Origin: Siphonodentalium dalli
Lineage: Eukaryota; Mollusca; Scaphopoda; Gadilida; Siphonodentaliidae
Assembly (NCBI GenBank): GCA_032622095.1
Contig: CP136069.1
Location: 2,513,462 to 2,577,461, forward strand
Direction: 5' to 3'
Length of the DNA: 64,000 nucleotides
Within the stretch, counting starts at the first letter, position 1. Each line of letters opens with the position of its first letter. This document shows, in pieces, positions 33,429 to 44,873 of this stretch. The notes beneath the pieces are model-generated. The model was not told where the DNA came from. It worked only from the letters and a program-made list of their open reading frames with translations, and searched no databases. The position numbers and the translations under genes were made by a program.

Positions 33429-33660
33429 ACTGAAGCTTGTTTGTAAAGTTGAGCTAAAAACACTAAGATTACTAAGAATAATGACACGGCGAGAGCTTTC
33501 CGATGAATGGCAACAAGCCATATTTCCGACTAAATCCTGAAAAATTACCAATAATTCTGCTGTGGTTAAGTGGTCAATTACTTTGGGAATTACTTTAACA
33601 TCTGTAACTGTACGTCCCAGTAACCAGTTTGGCTTTTATGGGACGGCGGAGAGAGCGCAT

Positions 33661-35390
33661 TTATTTTTCTCTCCTAGTGAGTGCCGCTTTGAATGTTTCT
33701 ATATCTGCGGCGTTGACCGTGTCGTCGTCAAGCTTATACCAGTCCAGAATGGTGCGCAGGAATAAGGAATACTTGAACTGGTCTGAGTTTGTTTGAATCG
33801 GTTGGAATGATTGTTTGTTGTTGGTCTCAGACTTTTCCACAATGTTGGTATAGACACAGTCTTCGTATTTCTTAGCCTTGATCTTCCTTTTCGATGGGTT
33901 AGTTTTTTTCAGGTAGTTATCGGGCGATATTGCGGGGGCCGACCCCTGAACCACTTTGTAAAATAGGGCCAGGCGTTTATTTCTGCGACACTCTTCTAGA
34001 GGTGGAAGTTCCAGATTTTTGAGAATTCTGGTGACGCAGCCCTTATCTCGTGAGGTGTAATCTCTGGTGATGAACCGTGCTGATTTTCTTTGCACCTTTT
34101 CCAGCATTGATGAATACTTAGCAGTGTGCGGGTCCCAGATTGTTGCGGAGTATTCTGTAATTGGTTTTACCAGAGCAATGTATGCTGTTTTTCTGCATTT
34201 TTCTGGGCAGTGTTGGAGGTTCCTCTTCAAGAAGCCGAGGGTGGAGTTTGCCTTCTTTGTGATGTTGTTTATATGTACGTCCCACTTGAGGTTGGACGCC
34301 GAGATAGGGATTTGTGGGTACTTCCGCGAGGATTTGGCCGCCCAGTGTATAGAATTTCTGGGTTTTCTGTTGGATGCTCATTATGTAGCATTTGCTGGTG
34401 TTGAACCGCATCCCCCACTTCTTTGCCCATTCTTCTAGGTTATTCAGATCGTTCTGTAGTATGTTGTGATCTTCGTAATTGTTGATAGGCCGATAGAGTA
34501 GGCAGTCGTCGGCGAAGAGTCGGACTTGCGATTTAACTGTGCTGGGAAGGTCGTTTATGTGGCACAGAAAAAGCAGCGGTCCTAATACAGTACCTTGGGG
34601 TACTCCTGACTGCACATCAACTTCTCTTGAGAACTCCCCTTCAAGCATGACTCTCATGGATCGTCTGGTTAAGAATGATGTTAGCCAACTATGTATTTGA
34701 CCATCGATGCCGTATGTTGTCATTTTGTGAAGAAGCTTGTTGTGGGGCACCGTGTCAAACGCCTTTGAAAAGTCGAGTATGGCTACGTCAACCTGCTTTC
34801 CGTTGTCGTATTTTTGAAGTAGGTCGTGGAGTGTGACTGCCAATTGTGTCTCGCATGAGTATCCAGTTCTGAAGCCATGATTTAGTGATGTTAGGATGTT
34901 ATTCTGCTCAAGATGTTTCATGATGTGGCGACATATGATATGTTCCAGAATTTTACAAGGGACTGATGTTAGGGATACCGGTCTGTAGTTTTCTGCCAGG
35001 TGCCTGTCTCCTTTTTTGTAGATACTTGATACGTTTGCCTTCAGCCAATCTTGGGGGAGTTTTCCGGTGTCTAGGGAGAGCTTGAAGATGAGTCTGAGAG
35101 CTGGTGCTAGTTCCTTTGCGCATGTCTTGAGTACTCGGTTGGGTATGCCGTCGGGTCCCGAGGCTTTGTTGGTCTTGAGTCTGTGTAGTAGGACTTCTAT
35201 GCCTTTGATATCCAGCTCGATGTTGCTGATGCTGTCATACTTCTTATCCGGTGGTGTTATGTCCGTCTGATTCAGTGGTTCTTCCTTGGTGAATACGGAC
35301 TGGAATTGTCGGATGAGTATTTCGGCTTTGCCTTTGGCGTCATCTATTAAGGTCCCTCTATGTGTCATTATTCTTTGTAATTTTAGTGTT
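33661..35390 (-). pseudogene. LINE ORF2: reverse transcriptase and C-terminal domain, one frameshift
   Basis: The minus strand encodes a nearly complete non-LTR reverse transcriptase: KASGPDGIPNRVLK, KKGDRHLAENYRPVSLTS, LDFSKAFDTVPHNKLL, SGVPQGTVLGPLLFL, the catalytic-type RLFADDCLLY, then a tail. The first frame (35473-34118) carries the polymerase. A one-base shift near 34315 moves the reading into the frame that ends at 33661 (LKRNLQHCPEKCRK ... ALTRREK). The endonuclease is missing. At about 35400 the frame joins family B repeat sequence. The motif set fits the Jockey/CR1-like group broadly; the clade is unresolved. Confidence 0.85.
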
Positions 35391-35409
35391 TTTAGCTCAA
35401 CTTTACAAA

Positions 35410-35818
35410 CAAGCCTGCAAATAGCGTGCCTGTCATTTGCAGAATGAGGTCCCCAGAGCATCACCAAATTCACCCTCTGGAGACCTCATTCTGCTTAGGC
35501 CTCATCTTCTGGGAAGTTTCTATAGTATCAAATTAAAATTGTTTTTAGTTACGTTTTCCAATCTGGGAAGTTTCTATATCCCCTAATTTGCAGAAGGTAG
35601 AATCCATAATCGAGGTGCCCTATGGGTGATCATCACCAACTTCAACTGGGGAACTTCAATCTGATCCTAGATCTACCATAGCAGTTGAGGGCCTAAGCAG
35701 AATGAGGTCCCCAGAGAGTGAGTTTAGTGATGCTAGCCCGCTATGCGGGATAGCGTCACTAAATTCACCCTCTGGAGACCTCATTCTGCAAATGACAGAC
35801 ACGCTATTTGCAGGCTTG
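35410..35818. mobile_element. Palindromic repeat family B, long copy
   Basis: Outer ends CAAGCCTGCAAATAGCGTG and inverse, a complete right palindrome (35695-35790) and a partial left one. The core contains GAAGTTTCTATA and CCCCTAATTTGCAGAAG. Confidence 0.85.
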
Positions 35819-35914
35819 GCTAAGCATTCCTGTCTCAACTCAAATTCCCGAAAATCTTTAATCTACATGAACATTCTTCTTGTCCGATTTCATTTAATCA
35901 ATTTAATTCATTAA

Positions 35915-36330
35915 ACATCCATTACCCTGAAGGGAGCCCCACACATATATAGAAGCATATAGAAGAGTGTCGTCTGCTCATGTTTGTCTGGGGCTCTGTA
36001 TGGGTGAAATTATAAAATTGTTAAAGAATACAAGAAAAAATTATTAAAATTGTAAAAAATTGTTAGGCCAATGCATTCTCTTATATATGCGAGGCGACCT
36101 ATGGTCAACTCGCATATATAAGAGAATGCATTGGCACAGGGTAAAAAAAGTTATTGAAATGTATGGCCATCATGAATTGATCTTATTTGTCTTGTATGTT
36201 TCTATAATATTTGACGAAAATGAAAGTGTCAATGACACTGCAGCTCAACTTGGAAAGGGAATAATTTCATGTGTTACAGTCAATGGAGTGATTAGGAATG
36301 TGGAAAGTTGAAAGGTTAGTTATGAAAAGA
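35915..36330. repeat. ~0.4-kb segment repeated at 62385-62800
   Basis: Contains a TTAA-type short hairpin, half of a family A MITE (AT-rich spacer and hairpin 2), and AAAAAGTTATTGAAATGTAT ... GAGTGATTAGGAATGTGGAA. The same compound block occurs at 62385-62800 in the same orientation with few changes. Confidence 0.8.
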
Positions 36331-37027
36331 GTAACATCCAAGATGGCCACTGGCAGCAATGTTTTTTTGCCGATTGACCCCAAAATGACTCGTTCCCATT
36401 TACATGTCAATGTTAACTTCCACGACAAATTTCATGATGATCAGACCAACACTCCAGCCTGTAGTCTGTGCTAATGGAATGAATTTTGAAATCCAAGATG
36501 GCTGCTGGTGGCCATGTTTTTTTGGCCGAATTACCCCAAAATGACTCGTTCCCATCTACATGTCAATGTCAACAGCCATGACAAATTTCATAATGATCCG
36601 ACCAAAGGTACGACCTGTAGCCCGCGCCAAAGGATTTAGTCATGCAAAGAGTAAAATCCAAGATGGCATCCATGTTTTTTGGCCAAACGACCCCAGAATT
36701 ACTCGTTCCCATCTACATGTCAATATTAACATCCATGACAAATTTCATAATGATCAGACAAACAGTACGACCTGTAGCCCGTTCTAATGGATTGAATTTT
36801 GAAATCCAAGATGGCTGATAGCGAACGACCCCCAAAAGACTCGTTCCCATCTACATGTCAATGTCAACAGCTATGCCAAATGTTATAATGATCCGACCAA
36901 AGGTACGTCCTGTAGCCCATGCTAAAGGAAATTGTTGACAAATCACACATGCACACACACACTGACAACGGATACCAAGCCATGCATGGCAATAGCTCCA
37001 ACTTTACAAAGTAAAGTTGAGCTAAAA
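36320..37027. repeat. Repeat family C, uninterrupted copy
   Basis: Four internal units of ~165 bp (AAATCCAAGATGGC ... ACTCGTTCCCATCTACATGT ... ATGATCCGACCAA), closing with CATGGCAATAGCTCCAACTT and GTTGAGCTAAAAA. Confidence 0.8.
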
Positions 37028-37385
37028 AGTTGTTAATGTCGCTGAATTTTTTATTATGGTGGTTTAAATCGATGTTCGATGCGATGTGAAATCTTCACCC
37101 CGATTCGATTTGATGTTCGATTTGACGAAAAAATCATGATGTTGATTGCATATTATTATATATAGGCACGATGACTTACGTGGGCAGTATCCGGTATATT
37201 TAGGAATCATTCCGTCATTATGATAGAGTCGTTGGCTAAAACCCGGAGCACTTTTACTGAATGATACACCCCTGAAAATAAATTATAAGCAATTATTATG
37301 AAGCGAGAGAGAGAGAGAGAGAGATATCATTTATTTACGTGACATGTGTATGCATAATACAAAATAATGAGAACAATACAATAAA
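37028..37385. other. No gene seen
   Basis: AT-rich, with a (GA)n run at 37305-37323 immediately before the 47-bp satellite. Confidence 0.4.
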
Positions 37386-38600
37386 CACACATCTATAAGG
37401 CCTATATGTCATGCTTAATATAATATTAAAACACCCGGCCTATAAGGCCTATATGTCATGCTTAATATAATATTAAAACACCCGGTCTATAAGGCCTATA
37501 TGTCATGCTTAATATAATATTAAAACACCCGGCCTATAAGGCCTATATGTCATGCTTAATATAATATTAAAACACCCGGTATATAAGGCCTATATGTCAT
37601 GCTTAATATAATATTAAAACACCCGGCCTATAAGGCATATATGTCTTGCTTAATATAATATTAAAACACCCGGCCTATAAGGCCTATATGTCATGCTTAA
37701 TATAATATTAAAACGCCCGGCCTATAAGGCCTATATGTCATGCTTAATATAATATTAAAACACCCGGTCTATAAGGCCTATATGTCATGCTTAATATAAT
37801 ATTAAAACACCCAGTCTATAAGGCCTATATGTCATGCTTAATATAATATTAAAACACCCGGCATATAAGGCCTATATGTCATGCTTAATATAATATTAAA
37901 ACACCCGGCCTATAAGGCCTATATGTCATGCTTAATATAATATTAAAACACCCGGTCTATAAGGGCTATATGTCATGCTTAATATAATATTAAAACACCC
38001 GGCCTATAAGGCCTATATGTCATGCTTAATATAATATTAAAACATCCGGCCTATAAGGCCTATATGTCATGCTTAATATAATTTTAAAACACCCGGCCTA
38101 TAAGGCCTATATGTCATGCTTAATATAATATTAAAACACCCGGCCTATAAGGCCTATATGTCATGCTTAATATAATATTAAAACACTCGGCCTATAAGGC
38201 CTATATGTCATGCTTAATATAATATTAAAACACCCGGCCTATAAGGCATATATGGCATGCTTAATATAATATTAAAACACCGGCCTATAAGGCCTATGTC
38301 ATGCTTAATATAATATTAAAACACCTGGCCTATAAGGCCTATATGTCATGCTTAATATAATATTAAAACACCCGGCCTATAAGGCCTATATGTCATGCTT
38401 AATATAATATTAAAACACCCGGCCTATAAGGCCTATATGTCATGCTTAATATAATATTAAAACACCCGGCCTATAAGGCCTATATGTCATGCTTAATATA
38501 ATATTAAAACACCCGGTCTATAAGGCCTATATGTCATGCTTAATATAATATTAAAACACCCGGCCTATAAGGCCTATATGTCATGCTTAATATAATATTT
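37386..38600. repeat. 47-bp satellite, about 26 units
   Basis: Head-to-tail 47-bp units of CGGCCTATAAGGCCTATATG, TCATGCTTAATATAATATTA, AAACACC. Each unit has two small palindromes (GGCCTATAAGGCC and TAATATAATATTA). Units differ by single bases (CGGCC/CGGTC/CAGTC), two by short deletions near 38280. No spacers, so it is not CRISPR-like. Confidence 0.95.
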
Positions 38601-38674
38601 TCGCATACGTATAAGGAATATTTTATGTATCGATTCCTGCTAAATTATGAGTTCAAGTCTGAATTTAGTGATAT

Positions 38675-39741
38675 TTAACCCACAGAGAGCCTCATGCAGG
38701 TGGAAGCATGCACTACAGAGTGTCGTCTGCTCCAGTCTATGTGGGGCTCTCTATGGGTGATATTTTGATTTAAGTTTACTATACTATGCAAACATACAAG
38801 CCTCAAATAGTGTGTCTGTCATTGGCAGAATGAGGTCCCCAGAGGGTGAATTTAGAGACGCTATAAATCCCCCATCTGGGGACCTCATTCTGCTTAAGCC
38901 TCATCACTATAGGAGACGTAGACTCAGCTTAAAGTTACCAAATGGTGAATATTGTGATGTACACCCATTGGGAACCTCGATTATGCAATGTGTCATCTGC
39001 CAATTTGGGGATATAGAGAAACTAAACTAAAAAAGAAATAGAATCTATGTGAAGAAGTTTCTATAGAAATTTTATAATAAAGAAACGTTCCAGAGAAGAT
39101 GAGGCCTAAGCAGAATGAGGTCCCCAGAGGGTGAATTTAGTGATGCTAGCCCATTATGAATGATACACCCCTGAAACTAAAATATGAGGCCAGGTATAGG
39201 GTATATATAGGTATATACTATCTGAGACTCGAGGCGATATATAAATAAGAAGTGTTGTCTGCTCTAGTCTATGTGGGGCTCTCTATGGGTTATAAGACAG
39301 TTAATAGGTACAGCTATGCTCTAATTAATGAACCCCCTTTAACGAGGTTGACATGTTGTTTTTGTTGAGATATCATCATGTGTTCTGTGCAAAAGTTTCA
39401 TTATTTTCAATGAAAGGGGAATAACTCTATATCTTAAGATATAGAGTAAGATATAGAGTTATTCCCATTCCATTGAAAATACATTCTGTTGCATATATAA
39501 GAATATACATTGGCCTAACAATATTTACCTTGAGCTTGTAAGCTAGTGCATTTTCTTATATATGCGAGGCTCCCTATAGGAGACTCGCATATATAAGAGA
39601 ATGCACTGGCACATGATATTTAATGCTGCACCAGTCAATATATAAATTTTAATGTTTAACCCATGGGGAGCCTCACACAGATGGAAGCATGCACTGTGGA
39701 GTGTCGTCTGCTCTAGTCTATGTGGGGCTCTCTATGGGTTA
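38675..39741. repeat. Mosaic: TTAA short hairpins, family B copy, satellite hairpins
   Basis: 38675-38761 short hairpin; 38800-39160 family B (second palindrome cut short); 39230-39293 part hairpin; 39416-39470 small AT palindrome (AACTCTATATCTTAAG type); 39490-39610 one and a half satellite hairpins; 39655-39741 short hairpin. 39300-39350 and 39745-39790 share ACCCCCTTTAACGAGGTTGACATG. Confidence 0.75.
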
Positions 39742-39790
39742 TAAGACAGTCAATAGTAATTATCAATGGACCCCCTTTAACAAGGTTGAC

Positions 39791-40150
39791 ATGCAGTATT
39801 ACCGTGGTGCAGTATCGCTGTCAAGTGGTTAACCGCGGTACTGAAACTACGAAATACCGCAGACCACCGCATGGTTGTATTTGTAAGGGTGTAATTGTGT
39901 AAGTAGTATACAGTGTAATCATGTAAGTGACTAATGGGACATCGTAATTTCAGTACCTTTTACGCAGCTCTCAAATGGTGAATTCATTAGTAATATACAT
40001 TGCAGAAATATACAGGTAACGTCATATATATAACAAGAGATGGACTGTCGTCCGATGCATACCCCCTCGTGGTATACCGCCTAGTGTGAGCATATCTATA
40101 ACTTATGATGGCTATACTCAGACAGATGGACCCAAATATCAGCATTTTCA
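39791..40150. other. No gene seen
   Basis: Contains GGTGCAGTATCGC/GCGGTACTG phrases also met in inverted form near 43500-43740; otherwise unremarkable. Confidence 0.3.
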
Positions 40151-40153
40151 TAT

Positions 40154-41050
40154 AAACAAAGATGAATAACTATAGAACAAAAAACCAAAACAAACATTTG
40201 AATGTGCCATTAAATGTCCTCATTGTGGTGAACATCCATACAAAATTTCATTGAGATCCTAACATTACTGTTCAAGTTATGAGCTGAACAGACATCGGAT
40301 GGACCAAACAGCCAACATTTCCAGATAAACAAAGATGAATAACTCTAGAATGGAAAAGCGGAACAGAACAATGGAACCCTCTATTGAATGTCCTCATAGT
40401 AGTGAACATCCATACCAAATTCCATTGAGATCCCAGCAAAACTGTTGAAGTTACGACATGAACAGACACCAGACGGATCAAAAAGCCAACATTTCCAGAT
40501 AAACAAAGATGTATAACTCTAGAATGGAAAATCTGAACAAAACGATGTAACACTCTATTGAATGCCCTCATAGCAGTGAATATCCATACAAAATTTCATT
40601 AAGATTCGAGCACTACTGTTCAAGTTATGACATGAACAGACACAGGACGGACAAAAAATCCAACATTTCAAGATAAACAAAGATGAATAACTCTAGAATG
40701 GAAAATCCGAACAAAACAATGGAACCCTCTATTTAATCTCCTCATAGTTGTGAACATCCATACCAAATTTCGTTGAGATCCCAGCACAGCTGTTGATGTT
40801 ACGACATGAACAGACACAAGACTGACCAAAAAGCCACCATTTCCAGATGAACAAAGATGAATAACTCTAGAATGGAAAATCAGAACAAAACGATGGTACC
40901 CTCTATTTAATGTCCTCATAGTAGTGAACATCCATACCTCAATTCATTGAGATCCGAGCACTACTGTTCAAGTTATGACATGAACAGACATCAGACGGAC
41001 GTATGCACGTACGCACGGACAGGTGCAAAACAGTATACCCCACTTTTTAA
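40154..41050. repeat. 174-bp tandem repeat, five units
   Basis: Units begin at 40154, 40327, 40501, 40675 and 40849 (steps of 173-174): AAACAAAGATGAATAACTCT, then CCTCTATT, GTCCTCATAGTAGTGAACAT, CCATACCAAATTTCATTGAG, ACAGACAC, GACGGAC. The last unit ends in GTACGCACGGACAGG and a TATACCCC/GGGGGTATA inverted pair (41031-41053). Confidence 0.85.
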
Positions 41051-41053
41051 AAA

Positions 41054-41434
41054 AAGGGGGTATAATTATATATACATGTATATATGGTCGGAAACTAAAG
41101 CAGGTAGGTGACTTGATCGGCAAGTGAGCTGACTTGATCGGCATTTTAAAAATTCAAACATGAAATTATGCAATAATTAAAATTCTCTATTATTTTATAT
41201 AATTATTTATATAGATTACAAACAGCATGAGGTTATTATTAACATTCATAAAAGCTTCATATTTAGTCGAATACAATGTTGAGAGGCATTCACATTCCAT
41301 ATATAGACGTCATACCATAAACAACCGAAAATGCTAGTGGGGCCCACTGTTTGTTACAAATTGAAACTCCACAGACACAACTGTCGCATGGGGGTTCCCC
41401 TGGGAATTCCCTCAAGTCGTGACCTCTTTAAACA
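41054..41434. other. No gene seen
   Basis: AT-rich with a doubled GACTTGATCGGCA motif (41111, 41131). No ORF of note. Confidence 0.3.
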
Positions 41435-42180
41435 TTAACCCTGTGCCATAGGTCGCCTCGCATATATAAGAGAATGCATTGGCTTAACCCTTTAGCCAAC
41501 AGAAGGGCCCTGTGCCAATGCATTCTCTTATATATGCGAGTCGACCATAGGTCGCCTCGCATATATAAGAGAATGCATTGGCTTAACACATTAAAAATTA
41601 TAAAATTGTTAAAGAATGTAAGATAAAATGGTAAAAAGTGTTAAAAAAAGATTTTTTTTAGGCCAATGCCTTCTCTTATATATGCGAGGCGACCTATGGT
41701 CGACTCGCATATATAAGAGAATGCATTGGCACAGGGTATAACTGTAACTATCACAATGTGGTCAAGGAGCCGGTTCCAATGATATCCATATTTGTATGGT
41801 TTTATTGAGACAGACCCAAGATAATTTAGGCTGTTGAAGCTTTATTTGGCCGGTTTTGGCCGGTTTGTTGGGTAAAGGGTTAACACATTAAAAATTATAA
41901 AATTGTTAAAGAATGTAAGAAAAAATGGTAAAAAATAAAAAAAAATTATTTTTTTTAGGCCAATGCATTCTCTTATATATGCGAGGCGACCTATGGTCGA
42001 CTCGCATATATAAGAGAATGCATTGGCACAGGGCATAACTGTAACTATCACAATGTGGTCAAGGAGCCGGTTCCAATGATATCCATATTTGTATGGTTCT
42101 ATTGAGACAGACCGAAGATATTTTAGGCTGTTGAAGCATTATTTGGCCGGTTTTGGCCGGTTTGTTGGGTAAAGGGTTAA
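41435..42180 (+). mobile_element. piggyBac-like MITE (family A), outer copy, interrupted
   Basis: TTAA at 41435-41438 and 42177-42180. The left end is shortened (TTAACCCTGTGCC with part of hairpin 1 deleted). The element is split after GCATTGGC by a second copy (41484-41883) and resumes with TTAACACATTAAAAATTATA, hairpin 2 and the intact right end. Confidence 0.9.
41484..41883 (+). mobile_element. piggyBac-like MITE (family A), inner copy inserted in the outer copy
   Basis: 400 bp between TTAA (41484-41487) and TTAA (41880-41883). Same orientation and structure as the 28449 copy. Removing one TTAA plus the element rejoins the normal GGCTTAACACATTA of the outer copy, so the TTAA duplication is directly demonstrated. 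Confidence 0.92.
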
Positions 42181-42580
42181 CCTATCGATCATATTGCAAT
42201 TGAAAATGAGACAAACTAAGTCAGTTGTACCAGCAGCTGTATATGGCAGGGTTACTTTCGTAACTTTAAATTATGTTTACATTTGATGTAACGTTTCGAA
42301 TTTAAAGAAAAATGATATTAGAAAGCACAATGTCATTTGATATTGAATATATTCATGTACACAGGTTGGGGTTTGTATAATGCTCATTTCCGAGCTTTAA
42401 AAAACATCATTCTGATGTGACATCATCCAGTAGAAATTACAAGTTCCAAACACGTGCAGTTAACTATGTCACAACAATAGATACACCTAACTATCTTAGT
42501 AAAGCGCAGGTCAATATAACTTGTTGTAAGTAGATTGTTTAGTATAAAAATCAGGTCCAGCAATGACCTAATAATCGACA
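42181..42580. other. No gene seen
   Basis: AT-rich unique-looking sequence between the nested MITE and the inverted duplication; no recognised element. Confidence 0.3.
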
Positions 42581-42581
42581 G

Positions 42582-42795
42582 AACACCCATATGGTGCCCC
42601 TCACAGACGACAGTCAGTAATAGATCATTCTATCTGTGTGGGGCTCTCTATGGGGGTTAGCCATATATAGTAGAGATTCATAGGATGATATACAGTAATG
42701 CCCTAAGTAATCGACTCCATAACCACAGCAGAAATATGGGTAACTTTTCAGGATTTAGTTGGAAATATGGCTTGTTGCCATTAATTGGAAAGCTC
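42582..42795. repeat. Inverted duplicate of 51843-52078
   Basis: A TTAA-type short hairpin, a 30-bp linker (CATATATAGTAGAGATTCAT) and half of a TA-type MITE. The reverse complement occurs at 51843-52078 with few differences. Confidence 0.85.
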
Positions 42796-42954
42796 TCGCC
42801 TGTACATCAAAGGGATTATATGACAGTTGTTGAATGGGGGGGGGGTCTAACATGCACATGCTCATGCAGTGAGTCAGGTTAAGGACACACACTGTTTACA
42901 GTACATCGTGACCTACTATCATTCTTATATACATGTATGTCGAGTTCTCAAATA

Positions 42955-43144
42955 CTAATAAATATTTTCTGATAAATATTCTTTAAACATGTGGGACAGA
43001 GAATAATATAAAGACACACTGTGAGGTGGTGTGTTTAGTTCTTTATACCGGATTTTATTATCGCATTGGAGTTGCATGTAGTTTGTGCCGCCATATTTGA
43101 AAATGAATTTGAAGATTCTCCGTCTCTCTGTGGTCACGTTTATT
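42955..43144 (-). CDS. CIMIP2/FAM166-like gene, putative terminal exon C
   Basis: A minus-strand exon with acceptor TTTTGCAG just before 43144 and stop TAG at 42955-42957. It starts with one base of a split codon. The preceding exon (45826-46060) ends with two, so phases match and the junction codon reads AAA (Lys). The 62 residues (INVTTERRRIF, KYGGTNYMQLQCDNKIRYKE, HMFKEYL) have the composition and lack of stops of real coding sequence, but I do not recognise the domain. It might belong to a different gene. No clear AATAAA was seen just downstream. Confidence 0.55.
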
Positions 43145-43800
43145 CTGCAAAATTCCGCTGAAAACTCACTATCCAAATATTCTAGTTAGTTTATTTACGA
43201 GCAGACTTGGAAGTATATGTGAATATAGATCCGAACATATTATCACCTATTTGCAATTGCCGTTTTCCGATAAGTGGCAACTTCAAAGGAATTATGCGGG
43301 GACGTCAACCATAGCGATTGAAGACATTAGTACTCTAAAAAAAATTTAGTTTTATGCAAGGAATGAATGTAAAAGTCAGTTTCTTAATATATTAATGCAA
43401 ATTATAGGCAACTTGAACAAGAAAGATAGAAAATCGCTATTATATCATACACAGCATTTAGTCTTCAAAAGCAACAGTGAAAATAATTCTTATCGGCAGA
43501 TTTTTCGATCGCAGTTGACACGGTAAATAACCGCAGTGTGAGGCGGTCGCAGAAAATACTACTGAGATGTACGACGGTAACAGACTAGATTACCGCGGTG
43601 GACTTCCATCACGACTGCGGCCAGATACCGCGCGTTACCACAGGTACACCGCGAATTGACGCAGTGCAACCGCTTGACCGAAGTCTAGTGGTGGTATGAC
43701 CGTGGTCATTACTGGCCCATAACCTCGTTAAAGGGGTCGATTAATTAGAGCATAGCAGTAAATACTATCTGAGACTCGAGGAAGTAGATATATTAATGTT
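43145..43800. other. Intron sequence of the ciliary-protein gene; no element clearly bounded
   Basis: 43500-43750 contains ACCGCAGTG/GCGGTC phrases and CCTCGTTAAAGGGGTCGATT, an inverted relative of 39310-39350. Confidence 0.4.
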
Positions 43801-43804
43801 AATA

Positions 43805-44850
43805 ATATAGTGTGTCTGACATTTGCAGAATGAGGTCCCCAGGGGGTGAATTTAGTATCGCTATCCCACACAGTGGGATAGCATCACCAGATTCATCCTC
43901 TGGGGACCTCATTGTGCTCAGTAGAGCCCGAAGCCGCCATCGTACGCCGCCGCCGCCAGCCATATTGGCCACAAGCCGCCGCCAGCCATATTATTTCTAA
44001 CGCCAGCCACATTTAAAAATCTCCGCCGCCGGAATTGTAAAATGGCTGAGCCATGTGCATGGGCTTATATGTCAAGCACAACTGTACTGTGAATCGCAAA
44101 GAACTAAACCGCATTGCCTAATATTGGCATACTCGCATGGTTGTTATATTATCAGAACACCTGGCCCCTTAATGTGGAATAGACTATCCCAATGCATGCT
44201 TTCATATAACTGAATGGGCGCATCCATTCGGTATTGAAAGGGTTAAAATATAAATTGTTTATATCGACAACACCCAGTCTCAGACATCATTGGCATTTGT
44301 CAATATATACACATAAGAATAGAAAATAGTTTGAAATAGTATATATCATTACTATCCGGTTCATCATTCAATGATGCATGCATATATCGCAAGATGGCAG
44401 TGATGATAGCAGTCTGAAGTCGACAGAAGTCCCAATGTAACTACTTATACCAATTAGATGGGAAACTACATAGTATATCCATGCCAGTCCTTCGTGAATT
44501 TCGCCGTAATGGAAAAACCCAACATCAAAAGATTACGTGTGGTCTGGAATTCTACGGGTTCACCACAAGTTTACGCTATCTTAACCGATAACAGTGGATT
44601 AGGAACATTTCGGAAACGGAAATACGCTGAATGATAACATCTCAGCCGGCTGAGCCGCCATATTTCGTCAGCCACGAACGTCGTGACTGAGCCGGCTTAG
44701 CTAGCTAACCAGCCACGAAAATCGGTTGAGCCAGCTATTTGTCGTGGCTTCGGGGTCTAGTGCTCAGGGACATCTTCTGGCAAGTATCTATGGTCTCAAA
44801 TTAACAATGATTTCAGTTAGAATTTTCCTCTAAACACTTCCCTGAATAAA
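43805..44850. repeat. Family B copy split by a hAT-like element
   Basis: Left palindrome 43805-43913 (TGTGTCTGACATTTGCAG onward). The copy continues after 44767 with GGACATCTTCTGG-AAGT, as in other family B cores. Confidence 0.8.
43922..44759. mobile_element. hAT-like non-autonomous element with exact 8-bp target duplication
   Basis: 838 bp. Termini TAGAGCCCGAAGCC and (inverse) TAGACCCCGAAGCC. GTGCTCAG flanks both sides (43914-43921, 44760-44767). Subterminal GCCGCCGCCAGCCATATT and GAGCCGGCT repeats. An 8-bp duplication and TAGnG-type ends are characteristic of hAT transposons. No transposase frame seen. Confidence 0.85.
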
Positions 44851-44873
44851 TAGGGTTCCTTATGCCCTTTTAT

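Noticed and set aside
34067-34438. Plus-strand frames of 92-123 codons within the 33.7-35.4 kb LINE
   Set aside because: Antisense of the reverse transcriptase, which has all catalytic motifs on the minus strand.
36187-36311. Frame shared with 62638-62790 as a possible conserved gene
   Set aside because: The similarity covers the whole non-coding block around it and the frame has no recognised motif, so it reflects a duplicated repeat.
37386-38600. Regular short repeats reminiscent of a CRISPR array
   Set aside because: Units abut directly with no unique spacers, and the genome is eukaryotic. The same holds for the 49-bp and 79-bp arrays.
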